From a candidate division TA06 bacterium DG_78 (lineage in GTDB: Bacteria; Hydrothermota; Tepidihabitantia; SM23-42): DNA of 25,543 nucleotides. Below, piece after piece: positions 1 to 8,245 of this stretch (positions within the stretch are counted from its first letter, which is position 1; every line of letters starts with the position of its first letter). Location: contig LJNI01000002.1 of assembly GCA_001303225.1 (NCBI GenBank), positions 1 through 25,543 on the forward strand, read 5' to 3'. Both the position numbers and the translations under genes were made by a program. Under the pieces are notes generated by a model. The model did no database searches. It worked only from the letters and a program-made list of their open reading frames with translations, and was not told where the DNA came from.

Positions 1-118
1 ACGCAGTTTTTGTCGCTTCTTCATTGTAGTCGTTTATTTTGCCTGACGTTAGTTCGTGTTCAAATTTTTGTATTAATTGTGCGAGATTTTCTTTGGCTGT
101 TCCCCTCGATAATTTCAT
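1..118 (-). CDS. N-terminus of probable type IIG-like restriction-modification protein (partial)
   Basis: Reading the minus strand from an ATG at 118 gives 39 codons open to the window edge, beginning MKLSRGTAKENLAQLIQ and containing F-E-x-E-L and D-Y-N-E-E-A-T-K. From memory, the pattern of a short amphipathic helix, then 'KFE..L..GKI..YNEE.TK' just before a 'FI.PLF.ALGW' block, is how many Eco57I-like/type IIG methylase-nucleases and HsdR-N domains begin. The diagnostic GW block lies outside the window. There is no Shine-Dalgarno before the ATG. A good promoter (137-164) lies just upstream. Identity is inference from 39 residues only. Confidence 0.5.
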   Translation of the reverse strand, partial: MKLSRGTAKENLAQLIQKFEHELTSGKINDYNEEATKTA

Positions 119-136
119 TATTAACAACTTTATGTG

Positions 137-164
137 ATTGTATCTAAGAGAAAATAAAAGTCAA
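137..164 (-). promoter_or_regulatory. Sigma-70 promoter for the leftward partial gene
   Basis: On the minus strand TTGACT (164-159) is followed after 16 bp by TACAAT (142-137). The predicted transcript starts near 130, leaving a leader of about 12 nt without a ribosome binding site before the ATG at 118. It lies back to back with the promoter at 189-216, so the two divergent genes share about 25 bp between their -35 boxes. Confidence 0.7.
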
Positions 165-188
165 GGCTATTACCCTCAATATTTTTCA

Positions 189-216
189 TTGACATTATAG
201 ACATAATGGGTACAAT
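189..216 (+). promoter_or_regulatory. Sigma-70 promoter for the C25 peptidase
   Basis: TTGACA (189-194), 16-bp spacer, TACAAT (211-216). Transcription should begin near 223, so an in-frame ATG at 206 cannot be the start codon. Confidence 0.75.
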
Positions 217-268
217 AATGCTTAGAGGAGGGGTGAAAAATATGGCAGCACATAGCAAAGGAGGTTGT

Positions 269-1396
269 ATGTATTTAAAAAAAATAATAATCATGGGTTT
301 CATGTTCATGATCACCTCGTTGTCAGCCGAGGTTACCACAGTACATCTCACTGCTGAACAACCACTATTCGAGAATGGAATTCCTCTCATTCAAGGATTT
401 AACAAACTACAGATACCAGGAACACCAATACTTCCAGCACAGAGCACACTCTTGGCGCTTCCTGCGGGCAGTGAAGTAATTTCAGTTGACGTTTCTGTTG
501 GAACACCTCAAACATTCATCGCTGGTAAACCATCGATTGCCCCACCTTCGCTTCCCCTCTGTGCTGATAGAATGTTGTTCGAACAAGCTATGAAGCGATA
601 CGAGCACAACAAGCAACGTCTGGCTTCATGCACGTTGTTTCCACCCCAACCATTTTATATCTCGAAAATGAGCCATTTCCGCACTATACCGTTTGTCAAA
701 GTCACCTATTTCCCGGTTCTCTATGCACCGACAGGACTCTCCTTTTATCCATCGATACATCTCACCATCCAGTATACTACTACTGCAGCGAACAATACTA
801 TCTCTCAATGGGTCCAGAAAGATGCCGAGCGACTCTTCGCTAATTGGTCAGCGGTCAAGGATCTCTACACTACGGTACTGGATGATTCATTCAGTTTTGT
901 CATTATAGCGAAAGACAATCTTTTTTCTGCATTTGACAGTCTCGTAGCATGGAAAGATAGCCTTGGTTTTACGACAAAATGTGTCAGCTATGATTCGATC
1001 ATTGCGCAGTACCCCGGTGCACAAAACGCCGACAAGATACGAAATTTTTTGATCGATAAGTACGTTCCCTGGGGCATTCACTATGTCCTCATTGGTGGCA
1101 ATGTTGACCAAATACCAATGAAGATATGCTATCCAGACCCAGGACACAGTAGCATGTCGTACACCCCAACAGATTATTATTTTGCCGAGCTCACTGATGA
1201 CTGGGACAGCGATGGTGATAACTATTACGGAGAATACGACCAGGATAGCATCGGATTCGTACCCGAGGTCATTGTAATTTCGAAAGGGAAACCGGCGCGT
1301 GGAAAAATAATGCCCTCCTCATTGCAGCCTTCAGTAATTTCGAGGGTGAAAGCGGCTTACCGATCTGTGACGGCGCTGCCCTCATGGAAGTCATGA
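269..1396 (+). pseudogene. C25 (gingipain-like) peptidase, N-terminal fragment of a disrupted gene
   Basis: The chosen start, ATG 269, has AAAGGAGG at 257-264 and gives a classical signal peptide (MYLKKIIIMGFMFMITSLSA). An in-frame ATG at 242 with AGAGGAGGGG upstream is the alternative. The frame carries a propeptide-like beta-rich region and then the start of the C25 fold, with 'YVLIGGNVDQIP', 'PTDYYFAEL', a 'DWDSDGDNYYGEY' Asp-rich loop and 'IGFVPEV'. After PEVIV, near 1270-1282, the homology jumps to another frame, and this frame runs on for about 38 unrelated codons to a stop at 1396. The V-G-R-I-P strand expected after PEV is missing. Both catalytic residues sit in the other fragment, so this piece alone cannot be active. 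A metagenome assembly error is the main alternative to a real pseudogene. Confidence 0.8.
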
Positions 1397-2340
1397 AGGA
1401 CAGCCTGCTCAGCGGATGGACATACACAAGGGGTTACGAAGAAGCAGGGTTGTGTCCTTCAATATACACGCACGAATTTGCACTGACCCAGTCAAATGTT
1501 GTCAGCACCTGGTCTTCTGGACAGTTTGCAATAACTAACTGGTCTGGTCATGGCAATTCAGACGGCGCATACCGCAAGTGGTGGGCATGGGATGATGGTG
1601 ACTCGATCCCTGAAAGTAACGAGATTCAGAGCGGTCCTTTCATCTACATCAGTAATATCCCATCTCTTAATGATGCCTACCCATCTATTGTCTTTGCCGC
1701 ATCCTGCAGCAATGCAGAAGATACTGACAACATTGCCCGTTCATTGATCGGCAATGGCGGCGCCGGCGTCGTCGCCGCAACCACGTATGGCTGGTACACA
1801 CCTGCCTGGGATGATCCCGAAGACGGTAATGTTATGTCGCTGGATTATTACTTCTACTACTACATGTTGCGCGAAGGAAGAAAGGTCGGTGATGCACTGT
1901 TTGATGCCAAGGTCTATTACTTCAATTACATCTATTTCCCGGATCCCTATGGTGGTGACCCGGAGTGGACCTGCCAACAGAACATGCTCGACTATACCCT
2001 CTTTGGTGATCCATCGCTCGTGCGTGAAGGAATTGTGCCTGGTGTCGCTGATTATCGTACGAGTGATGCAGCATTCTCAGAGATCCAGTTTTATCCAAGT
2101 ATCGTGAGTGCCCACGGCACTATTAAGTATACGCTCCCGTGCGATGGCGCGGTGACCATCATGCTTTTCAATAGTGTTGGTCAGCGAATCGAGACATTGC
2201 ACACTGGAAAAGAAAAAGCAGGATGCCACACGATTGCGCTCCGTAATACTCATCTCGCACGCGGAGTCTATTTTATCAAAGTACAACTTGAAAGCGGCGG
2301 ACAGAGCGTATCAGGCAGAAATAAAATTATTATATACTAA
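1276..2340 (+). pseudogene. C25 peptidase, catalytic and sorting-domain fragment of the disrupted gene
   Basis: Homology resumes in the third codon phase at about 1276 (N-F-E-R-E-T-G-A-W-K-N-N), ahead of the first in-frame ATG at 1384, which has no ribosome binding site. It contains the caspase-like His-Cys dyad of clan CD: His in N-W-S-G-H-G-N (codon 1549-1551) and Cys in F-A-A-S-C-S-N (codon 1705-1707). A 'FGDPSL' motif follows. The C-terminal ~85 residues are a type IX secretion-style sorting domain with 'FYPSIVSAHGTIKYTLP', 'LFNSVGQRI' and 'ARGVYFIKV'. In an intact gene the product would be an exported cysteine peptidase anchored or released by the sorting system. The fragment has no signal peptide of its own, so it is not expected to function alone. 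Confidence 0.8.
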
Positions 2341-2374
2341 AGTCGATACCCCAATACTCGCGCTGGATTCTCAT

Positions 2375-2410
2375 ATTCCGTCATTCCGAGAATTACCGGA
2401 ATGACGGAAT
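2375..2410. repeat. Palindromic repeat, copy 1 (REP-like hairpin)
   Basis: A perfect 13-bp inverted repeat (ATTCCGTCATTCC at 2375-2387 with its complement at 2398-2410) encloses a 10-nt loop. A second copy is at 2755-2786, with 3 mismatches over 32 bp, all in the left arm. There is no T-tract, so it is not a standard terminator. It ends 2 bp before the -35 box of the next gene. Confidence 0.8.
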
Positions 2411-2412
2411 AA

Positions 2413-2440
2413 TTGACAATATCGCAATAGTTACTATAAT
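2413..2440 (+). promoter_or_regulatory. Consensus sigma-70 promoter for a leaderless regulator gene
   Basis: TTGACA (2413-2418), 16 bp, TATAAT (2435-2440). The start codon is at 2446, five bases after the -10 box, so transcription would start at or on the ATG. Confidence 0.8.
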
Positions 2441-2445
2441 GAACT

Positions 2446-2754
2446 ATGAAGAAAAAGATGTTGGAGACCCACTATCGTGCCTCAAGATTTTGTCGAGTAC
2501 TGGGAAATCCTACGGCTTATCAGATTCTAAAGGAATTAACTAAATCAACAAGAACACCGACACAACTGGCAGGAGAAATTGGTTTGTCAGTAAAAACCAT
2601 ATCTGATACGTTACGCCATTTACGAGAAGTTAATTTGGTCCGATATACTACAAAAGATAGAAATAAAATCTACTCTCTCAAAGACAAATTGGTATCCACG
2701 GCATTACTGAGCATCGAAAAATATGTTGAAAGAATGAGGCTAACACGGTGGTGA
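2446..2754 (+). CDS. ArsR-type winged-helix transcriptional regulator
   Basis: A 102-residue protein made of a single winged-helix domain. A helix containing 'LGNPTAYQILKELTKS' is followed by 'TPTQLAGEIGLSVKTISDTL' as the helix-turn-helix, 'LRHLREVNLVRYT' completing the recognition helix, and a wing (KDRNKIYSLKD). This is the ArsR/HTH_20 layout used for DNA binding, often as a dimer. Only one cysteine (residue 16) is present and no CxC or metal-site pattern is visible, so the inducer is unknown. There is no Shine-Dalgarno; the overlapping promoter implies a leaderless mRNA. The gene sits between two copies of the same palindromic repeat, the second starting one base after the stop codon. Its target could be the downstream nitroreductase gene, but no operator was recognised. 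Confidence 0.8.
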   Translation: MKKKMLETHYRASRFCRVLGNPTAYQILKELTKSTRTPTQLAGEIGLSVKTISDTLRHLREVNLVRYTTKDRNKIYSLKDKLVSTALLSIEKYVERMRLTRW

Positions 2755-2786
2755 TCCGATAATCCGAGAATTACCGGAATGACGGA
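2755..2786. repeat. Palindromic repeat, copy 2
   Basis: It matches 2377-2408 at 29 of 32 positions. The last 23 bases (2764-2786) are identical and the three differences fall in the left arm, so the hairpin here is imperfect. It starts directly after the regulator's TGA. Confidence 0.75.
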
Positions 2787-2867
2787 GTGAAAAGCTATGA
2801 TCGATTTAGTAACGCTCACGGGCAATGCTACCATTGAACATTGTCGCTTGAAAAATAGGAATACATA

Positions 2868-3437
2868 GTGGATGTTTTCAAGGCAATTCAGTGGCGAAGG
2901 AGTATCCGTAGATTTGCTTTAAAAAAAATTGAACGGGAAAAGATATCACAAATATTAGAAGCAGCACGGCTCGCACCATCATCGAGTAATCGACAAACCT
3001 GGCACTTCGTCGTAATCGACGATACATCCATCATCGAACAGATTCCAAAACAGGTAGCATTGGGAACAAAAATGCTCGTTCCGTGGGTTAGCAATGCACC
3101 TCTCGTCATTGCCGGATGTTACACAAAAGCCTGGACACACGTCGTCGCACAGCTCTTTAGTCATGAGAATCACCTCGTCGATGTTTCGATTGCCATGGCC
3201 CATATTGCATTAGCTGCTACAGCCCTCGGTATTGGGACCTGCTTTGTCGGGTGGTTCAATGAGAAAAAATTAAAACATCTGTTACATATACCCGTTAACT
3301 ATAAAATTGCCGTACTGCTGGCATTAGGGTACCCAGCTGACGCACCAACTAAAGAATCTATCGGAGGTATTGATCCGAGACCGCGTAAAAATCTTGAGGA
3401 GATCGTTTCGTACAACAAATTCGGTGTAAAGTTCTAA
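2868..3437 (+). CDS. Nitroreductase family FMN-dependent oxidoreductase
   Basis: The 189-residue length is typical of the nitroreductase fold. The GTG start gives MDVFKAIQWRRSIRRF, the family's opening with the Arg-rich FMN-phosphate site; a weak AGGA lies at 2857-2860. 'AARLAPSSSNRQTWHF' is the second FMN-contact block. 'VDVSIAMAHIALAATALGIG' followed by T-C-F-V-G-W-F is the dimer-interface helix, and 'ALGYPADAP' is the closing motif. Family members reduce nitro compounds, quinones or enones with NAD(P)H; the substrate here cannot be told. A poor promoter-like pair (TTGAAC 2834, TAGGAA 2856, 16 bp apart) lies upstream. It is convergent with glnA, with 67 bp between the stop codons. Confidence 0.88.
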   Translation: MDVFKAIQWRRSIRRFALKKIEREKISQILEAARLAPSSSNRQTWHFVVIDDTSIIEQIPKQVALGTKMLVPWVSNAPLVIAGCYTKAWTHVVAQLFSHENHLVDVSIAMAHIALAATALGIGTCFVGWFNEKKLKHLLHIPVNYKIAVLLALGYPADAPTKESIGGIDPRPRKNLEEIVSYNKFGVKF

Positions 3438-3489
3438 AGGCAAAAATTTTTATAATAATCTGTATAATCTGCTCAAATCTGCGTAATCA

Positions 3490-3505
3490 AGGATTGATAA
3501 ATCCT
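3490..3505 (-). terminator. Short hairpin at the glnA end (weak)
   Basis: AGGATT (3490-3495) and AATCCT (3500-3505) form a 6-bp stem with a GATA loop between the convergent nitroreductase and glnA genes, touching the glnA stop codon. No clear U-tract follows on either strand, so termination is only a possibility. Confidence 0.25.
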
Positions 3506-4824
3506 CAGTAGAGCTCTAAATATTTATCGTGTTCCCACTTTGAAACCTGGATAGAGTACTCATCCCATTCTTTCAGTTTGATATCGTAGTATCGTTGAAA
3601 TAGAATATTACCGAATGCACTCTTTGCGATTTTACTCTTGTAATAGTATTCTAATGCCTCCCACAAGGAGTGAGGAAGAAGATCAATTCCTTTATCCTGC
3701 AAGACCTGGGTTTCAATTTTATACACATCCTCTTCGACTGGTTTCGGAGGCATCAACTTCTTGTTAATACCTTCAAGGCCAGTCCTGAGCACACATGCAA
3801 ATAGAAGATAAGGATTAGCCGACGGATCACATGAACGTAATTCCAAACGCGTACTGTCATATTTCTTCTTGCTGATGCGGGGAACCCGCACTAATGCCGA
3901 ACGGTTCATTCTTCCCCAGCATATATAAACCGGTGCTTCGAATCCTGACACGAGTCGTTTATAGGAATTCACCAGTGGCGAAGTAATCACACTTATTTCT
4001 TTTATGTATCTGAGGACACCCGCAAGATAACTATAGGCAAGTTTACTCAACCCATAATTATCTCCTGGATCACTAAATTGATTTTTCTTGCCCCTAAAAA
4101 TACTCTGATGTATGTGCATACCATTTCCTGCAGCACCAAATAGTGGCTTCGGCATAAATGTCGCATAGAGATTGTTCTCCTCGGCGACTTTTTTAATCAC
4201 CATACGTGCAGTCAAGATATTGTCGGCAAGCTGTAAAGCACTGGTATAGCGGAGGTCGATCTCGTGTTGTCCTCTTCCAACCTCGTGGTGTCCTGCCTCA
4301 ACCTCAATACCAAATTCCTGTAAGCGATCACACATCTTCTTTCTAATCCGCAGAGCCACGTCTCCCCCAAGATCAAAGTAACCTACGCGATCATGCGGTA
4401 ATGCAATAACAGTATCACCATCGCGTCGGAATAAATAGAATTCGAGCTCTGCACCTACATAATATTCCAACCCCCGCTTTTTGAGTAATCTAAGGTTGTC
4501 TTTTAAGATAGAACGTGGATCTACAGGAGCCGGTTTATGGTCTGGTGCATAGACGTCACATATAAATCGTGCAGTCTTCTCTTCTCCCCACGGAATCACG
4601 GCAAATGTATTGGGATCTGGTTTAAGATACATATCACTCTCAAATATCCTACCAAAACCCTCAACCGATGAACCATCAAACCATATCCCTTCTTTCAATG
4701 CCTTACGAAGTTGCTTTACTGGAATCGTTTCATTCTTTACAGAACCAAGAATATCTGAAAACCATAGATCAATAAATTTTATTTTCTCTTTCTGAATTGT
4801 ATTAAAGATTGTAGTGATTGTCAC
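3505..4824 (-). CDS. glnA: Glutamine synthetase, type I (short, non-adenylylated class)
   Basis: Makes glutamine from glutamate, ammonia and ATP in the cytoplasm as a dodecamer. The 439 residues carry the GSI motifs: FDGSS (49-53), E-L-E-F-Y (127), H-H-E-V...G-Q-H-E-I (179-189) for metal binding, the ATP motif K-P-L-F-G-A-A-G-N-G-M-H-I-H (226-239), NSYKRLV with the Glu flap EAPVY, N-R-S-A-L-V-R-V-P, and R-L-E-L-R-S. The length and lack of the adenylylation Tyr segment place it in the shorter alpha-like class. Small departures are G-R for the usual A-T/P in HHEVxx and N for S in G-N-G-M-H. The start is GTG at 4824 with AGAGGA inside the 3' end of the preceding aldehyde dehydrogenase gene; only 1 nt separates stop and start, indicating translational coupling. 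Confidence 0.93.
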   Translation of the reverse strand: MTITTIFNTIQKEKIKFIDLWFSDILGSVKNETIPVKQLRKALKEGIWFDGSSVEGFGRIFESDMYLKPDPNTFAVIPWGEEKTARFICDVYAPDHKPAPVDPRSILKDNLRLLKKRGLEYYVGAELEFYLFRRDGDTVIALPHDRVGYFDLGGDVALRIRKKMCDRLQEFGIEVEAGHHEVGRGQHEIDLRYTSALQLADNILTARMVIKKVAEENNLYATFMPKPLFGAAGNGMHIHQSIFRGKKNQFSDPGDNYGLSKLAYSYLAGVLRYIKEISVITSPLVNSYKRLVSGFEAPVYICWGRMNRSALVRVPRISKKKYDSTRLELRSCDPSANPYLLFACVLRTGLEGINKKLMPPKPVEEDVYKIETQVLQDKGIDLLPHSLWEALEYYYKSKIAKSAFGNILFQRYYDIKLKEWDEYSIQVSKWEHDKYLELY

Positions 4825-4825
4825 G

Positions 4826-6427
4826 CTATCCTCTTTTCTTTTTCTTTATTGTAATTTTCTTTGGTTTTGTTTTTTTCTTCGAACCAATGTACTCAGCAAT
4901 TGACTTCGCCTGCGTAAAGAGAAGAAGATAATCCGGACCGCCAGCTTTTGAATCAGTACCTGACATGTTGAATCCCCCAAATGGATGGACACCAACTAAT
5001 GCAGCAGTGCATTTTCTGTTAAAATAGAGGTTACCGACATGTGCCTCACGCTTTGCCCTTTCTAGTTTCTGACGGTTCTTTGTATAGACTGCACCAGTTA
5101 ATCCATACTCAGTACTATTTGCCAGTTCAAGTGCGTGATCGAAACTGCGCGCACGGGTTACCGCCAGCACTGGCCCAAAAATTTCTTCCTGAAAAATTCT
5201 GTGGTGTGGTTCGATGTCAGCTATAACTGTCGGCTTTATATACCACCCTTCTTTCAGACCAGGTTCGCCTCCACAGATGAGTTTACCTTCAGTTTTACCA
5301 ATATTGATATATGCCAAAATCGAATTGTAGGCAGTTTCATTGATAACTGGCCCTAACCAGTTTTCGTAATCCTTAACTGGTCCCATCTTTATTGCCTCAA
5401 CTGTTGGAATGAACTTCCGCATGAATTCATCGTAAATTCTATCATCAAGGATGAGACGCGAGCATGCAGAACACTTTTGGCCCTGGAGTCCATATGCCGA
5501 AGCTCTGACACCAGTGACCGCACTATCAATATCTGCTTCAGAATCAACAATAATGAAATCCTTACCACCCATCTCAGCAATAACCCGCTTTATCCACTTC
5601 TGCCCTGGCTGAATCTTTGCTGCCTGTTCAACAATATAGAGTCCAACTGCTTTAGAACCTGTGAAACAAATGAATCGTATCATAGGATGTTTAACAAGAT
5701 AATCAGCAGCAGGAGTACCATGACCAGTCATGAAATTGATAACACCTATAGGAACCTTTGCCTCTTCAATAATTTCCATAAACTTTGCTGCAATAGCAGG
5801 AGAATCTTCAGAGGGCTTCATGATAACCGTATTACCAGTGACAAATGAGGCACTCGTCATACCACATAAAATTGCCAAGGGGAAATTCCACGGTGCAAGA
5901 ACTAACCCCACGCCGAGGGGGATATATACCTGTTCATCACGCTCACCTGGGAACTGAAGAAGCTTTGGTCCTATGTCATACCTCAGCGCTTCTCGTGCAT
6001 AGTAGTCACAAAAGTCAATCGCCTCTGCAACATCTGCGTCTGCCTCAACCCAATTCTTCCCAGATTCAAAGACCATCCAAGAAGCTAGTTCAAGCCGGCG
6101 CTTGCGCATGATCTGGGCTATTTTGAAGAGATACTGTGCTCGTGTTTTCGCAGGCGTAAACCGCCATGATTTAAACGTTTCCGAGGCAACCTCCATGGCC
6201 TTGTCAGCAGTTGGAATGTCTGCTTCTTGAAATGTTCCAACAATTTGTTCCTTCTGTGAAGGATTAAATGAATGAAATTTCTTTTCTAAACGGATTCTTT
6301 GACCTCCAATAATAATACTGTATTCCCTACCAAGCTGGGATTCAACATTGGCAATGGTTTTTTCCATGTTTTTTCTATTGAGAAGTTTGGAAAAATCAGT
6401 GAGTTTTTCATTTCTGAACGGTTTCAT
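4826..6427 (-). CDS. rocA: 1-pyrroline-5-carboxylate (glutamate semialdehyde) dehydrogenase
   Basis: An aldehyde dehydrogenase superfamily protein of 533 residues that oxidises glutamate-gamma-semialdehyde/P5C to glutamate with NAD+, the second step of proline catabolism. It has 'GKNWVEADADVAEAIDF', APWNFPLAI (178-186, catalytic Asn 181), MKPSEDSP, FTGSKAVG, E-M-G-G-K-D (Glu 285) and the nucleophile block G-Q-K-C-S-A-C-S-R (Cys 319), a combination typical of the P5CDH clade rather than generic ALDHs. The C-terminus is extended by a Lys-rich tail (about 20 residues, KKKTKPKK...KKKK). ATG 6427 has AAGGAGGT just upstream. It is first in a two-gene operon with glnA, so its product glutamate is the substrate of the next enzyme. 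No proline dehydrogenase is in the window. Confidence 0.9.
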   Translation of the reverse strand: MKPFRNEKLTDFSKLLNRKNMEKTIANVESQLGREYSIIIGGQRIRLEKKFHSFNPSQKEQIVGTFQEADIPTADKAMEVASETFKSWRFTPAKTRAQYLFKIAQIMRKRRLELASWMVFESGKNWVEADADVAEAIDFCDYYAREALRYDIGPKLLQFPGERDEQVYIPLGVGLVLAPWNFPLAILCGMTSASFVTGNTVIMKPSEDSPAIAAKFMEIIEEAKVPIGVINFMTGHGTPAADYLVKHPMIRFICFTGSKAVGLYIVEQAAKIQPGQKWIKRVIAEMGGKDFIIVDSEADIDSAVTGVRASAYGLQGQKCSACSRLILDDRIYDEFMRKFIPTVEAIKMGPVKDYENWLGPVINETAYNSILAYINIGKTEGKLICGGEPGLKEGWYIKPTVIADIEPHHRIFQEEIFGPVLAVTRARSFDHALELANSTEYGLTGAVYTKNRQKLERAKREAHVGNLYFNRKCTAALVGVHPFGGFNMSGTDSKAGGPDYLLLFTQAKSIAEYIGSKKKTKPKKITIKKKKRG

Positions 6428-6445
6428 GTAACCTCCTTCACTCCT

Positions 6446-6473
6446 ATTATACCCATAGAATCGCCCAAGTCAA
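6446..6473 (-). promoter_or_regulatory. Sigma-70 promoter of the P5CDH-glnA operon
   Basis: Minus strand TTGACT (6473-6468), 16 bp, TATAAT (6451-6446). The short leader carries AAGGAGGT before the ATG at 6427. Confidence 0.8.
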
Positions 6474-6585
6474 GAAAATTCGCATTTTTTATGAGTCAAT
6501 CTATGCTGTGTTGGTATAGCTTGTTAAAAAATTACAAAAAAACAGCTATGATGCACAAATCACCTAAAAATTAACTCACCAATTG

Positions 6586-8229
6586 CTATTTTAGTAAGAT
6601 CACTTTTACTCTATCCAAAGGCATATGCTGTGATACGAGCTGACAAAAATATATACCAGAAGGCAACTTTTTACTGGAAAAATCAGTACCATTCCAAAAA
6701 TTTCTTTGTATCCTCCCGAATTTGTCGCCATTTTTTAGAGTATTAACTTTACAACCAGAGATGTCAAATATTTCTATATAACATTTTTCTGTGTTGGTCG
6801 TATATTCAAATGTAGTATTTCGAGAAAACGGATTAGGGAATACGTTCAAGTCTGAAACGGCAATGCGGTCATCTATTTCTTCTATTCCGACATTTGTATT
6901 CTGAAACAGAGCACAGGCTTCTCTACTATAACTTATAGCCAAATCTAGATCTGTGGAATATTTATAATGGATTAGAATCATATCCCCATTTGATGGCGCA
7001 TCTTTCAATGAAATCCACCCTGACGAAATGTCGTAGCAGTAATCCGATTGAGGTAGAATAATACCATCAACGACTATACTGTCTAAAGAATGTATAGGAA
7101 TTCTTTTATTGCCAAAATAATATAACTTCCTAAAACCATTACCGACTAATGTATCTATACTACTGACTATACCATCCGCATCAATGTCTCCCCAAGCAAT
7201 GCCCCAAGAGTTATAATCAGTCGATGAATACCAATCAGGAGATGAACTGAATATGCCGTCGGTATTAAGATAGACTATGTCTTGGCTACTATCATAAACT
7301 GCCACAGCTAAATCCAAATCACTATCATTATCAACATCGCCGAGTGCACTGCGTACTCCCATCGCGTAATTCTCTGACTGCCACGATGGAATCGATTCTA
7401 AACTATCACCTTGATTCAACCATACAACATTAAATGTATCGGTTAATGCATAGCCGCAACTACCGGCAAGGTCGATTTTACCATCACCATCGATGTCACC
7501 CCATGATAACCCACATGTCAAAGGATATGGTGATGTCCAACTTGCGATGTTTTCCAGAAATCCTGAGTTGTTATAATAGACCCTTGTAGGCATCAATAAA
7601 TTTAATGCACCTACCGCTAAATCCAGATCACCATCATCATCAACATCACCCCAAGAACCAGCATTATCTATGTTATAATCAATTGCTTGCCACGAGGGCA
7701 ATGTTCCAAGAATTCCATCATTGTTATAATAAATTCTTGGATAAATGAAAAGCCCGGTGGCAGCCAAATCTAAGTCGCCATCATTATCAACATCACCCCA
7801 ACCGACCCAACTAAATGACCAACTTTCAAATGAAGACGTCCAGCTAGGTGTACGCTCTAAAGAATCACCGGTATTTTTATAAAGGTAGCAGTGCTGATAA
7901 GCAGCCACTGCTAAATCTAGGTCACCATCGTTATCAACATCACCCAAGTTTACTCCAACAGCAACAAAGCAATCTGTATACCAAGAAGGTTCATATTCAA
8001 AAAATGGTCCAACATTTTTATATATTTGTATTGTATTGTCTGGACTATCATTGGCAATGACCAAATCGAGATCACCATCTTTTTCAATATCACACAGTGC
8101 AACTTCACGACCAGTAGTAACAATGTTAGATTGCCAGACCGGAAGATGATCCAAAGGGACCTGGGCTTCTGCGTTATTGACTATCACTGGTATCATTACA
8201 AAATATAAAATAAAACTATACCTTAACAT
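6586..8229 (-). CDS. Secreted FG-GAP/VCBS-repeat protein with C-terminal sorting domain
   Basis: 547 residues. After a signal peptide (residues 1-22, ending A-E-A-Q) come seven FG-GAP/VCBS-type units, each marked by a calcium-loop motif of the form GDVDNDGDLDLA, near residues 46, 96, 145, 194, 244, 297 and 347. They are separated by segments containing P-S-W-x, which suggests a seven-bladed propeller. The seventh motif is split: after D-A-D-G (353) an extra domain of about 72 residues (354-425) intervenes before D-L-D-L-A-I. Residues 455-547 form a type IX-like sorting domain (VFPNPFSRNTTFEY, SGCKV, LPSGIYFCQL). A role in surface adhesion or matrix is likely for the class, but the ligand is unknown. 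It is transcribed from its own promoter with AGAGGT before ATG 8229. Confidence 0.85.
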   Translation of the reverse strand: MLRYSFILYFVMIPVIVNNAEAQVPLDHLPVWQSNIVTTGREVALCDIEKDGDLDLVIANDSPDNTIQIYKNVGPFFEYEPSWYTDCFVAVGVNLGDVDNDGDLDLAVAAYQHCYLYKNTGDSLERTPSWTSSFESWSFSWVGWGDVDNDGDLDLAATGLFIYPRIYYNNDGILGTLPSWQAIDYNIDNAGSWGDVDDDGDLDLAVGALNLLMPTRVYYNNSGFLENIASWTSPYPLTCGLSWGDIDGDGKIDLAGSCGYALTDTFNVVWLNQGDSLESIPSWQSENYAMGVRSALGDVDNDSDLDLAVAVYDSSQDIVYLNTDGIFSSSPDWYSSTDYNSWGIAWGDIDADGIVSSIDTLVGNGFRKLYYFGNKRIPIHSLDSIVVDGIILPQSDYCYDISSGWISLKDAPSNGDMILIHYKYSTDLDLAISYSREACALFQNTNVGIEEIDDRIAVSDLNVFPNPFSRNTTFEYTTNTEKCYIEIFDISGCKVNTLKNGDKFGRIQRNFWNGTDFSSKKLPSGIYFCQLVSQHMPLDRVKVILLK

Positions 8230-8245
8230 AAATAACCTCTAAAAC

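Noticed and set aside
206..268. Upstream ATGs (206, 242) as the C25 peptidase start
   Set aside because: 206 precedes the predicted transcription start. 242 has a good ribosome site, but 269 gives a cleaner signal peptide; 242 is kept only as an alternative.
1384..2340. An independent gene starting at ATG 1384
   Set aside because: Homology in this frame begins upstream of 1384 (from about 1276), the ATG lacks a ribosome site, and there is no signal peptide although the protein ends in a sorting domain.
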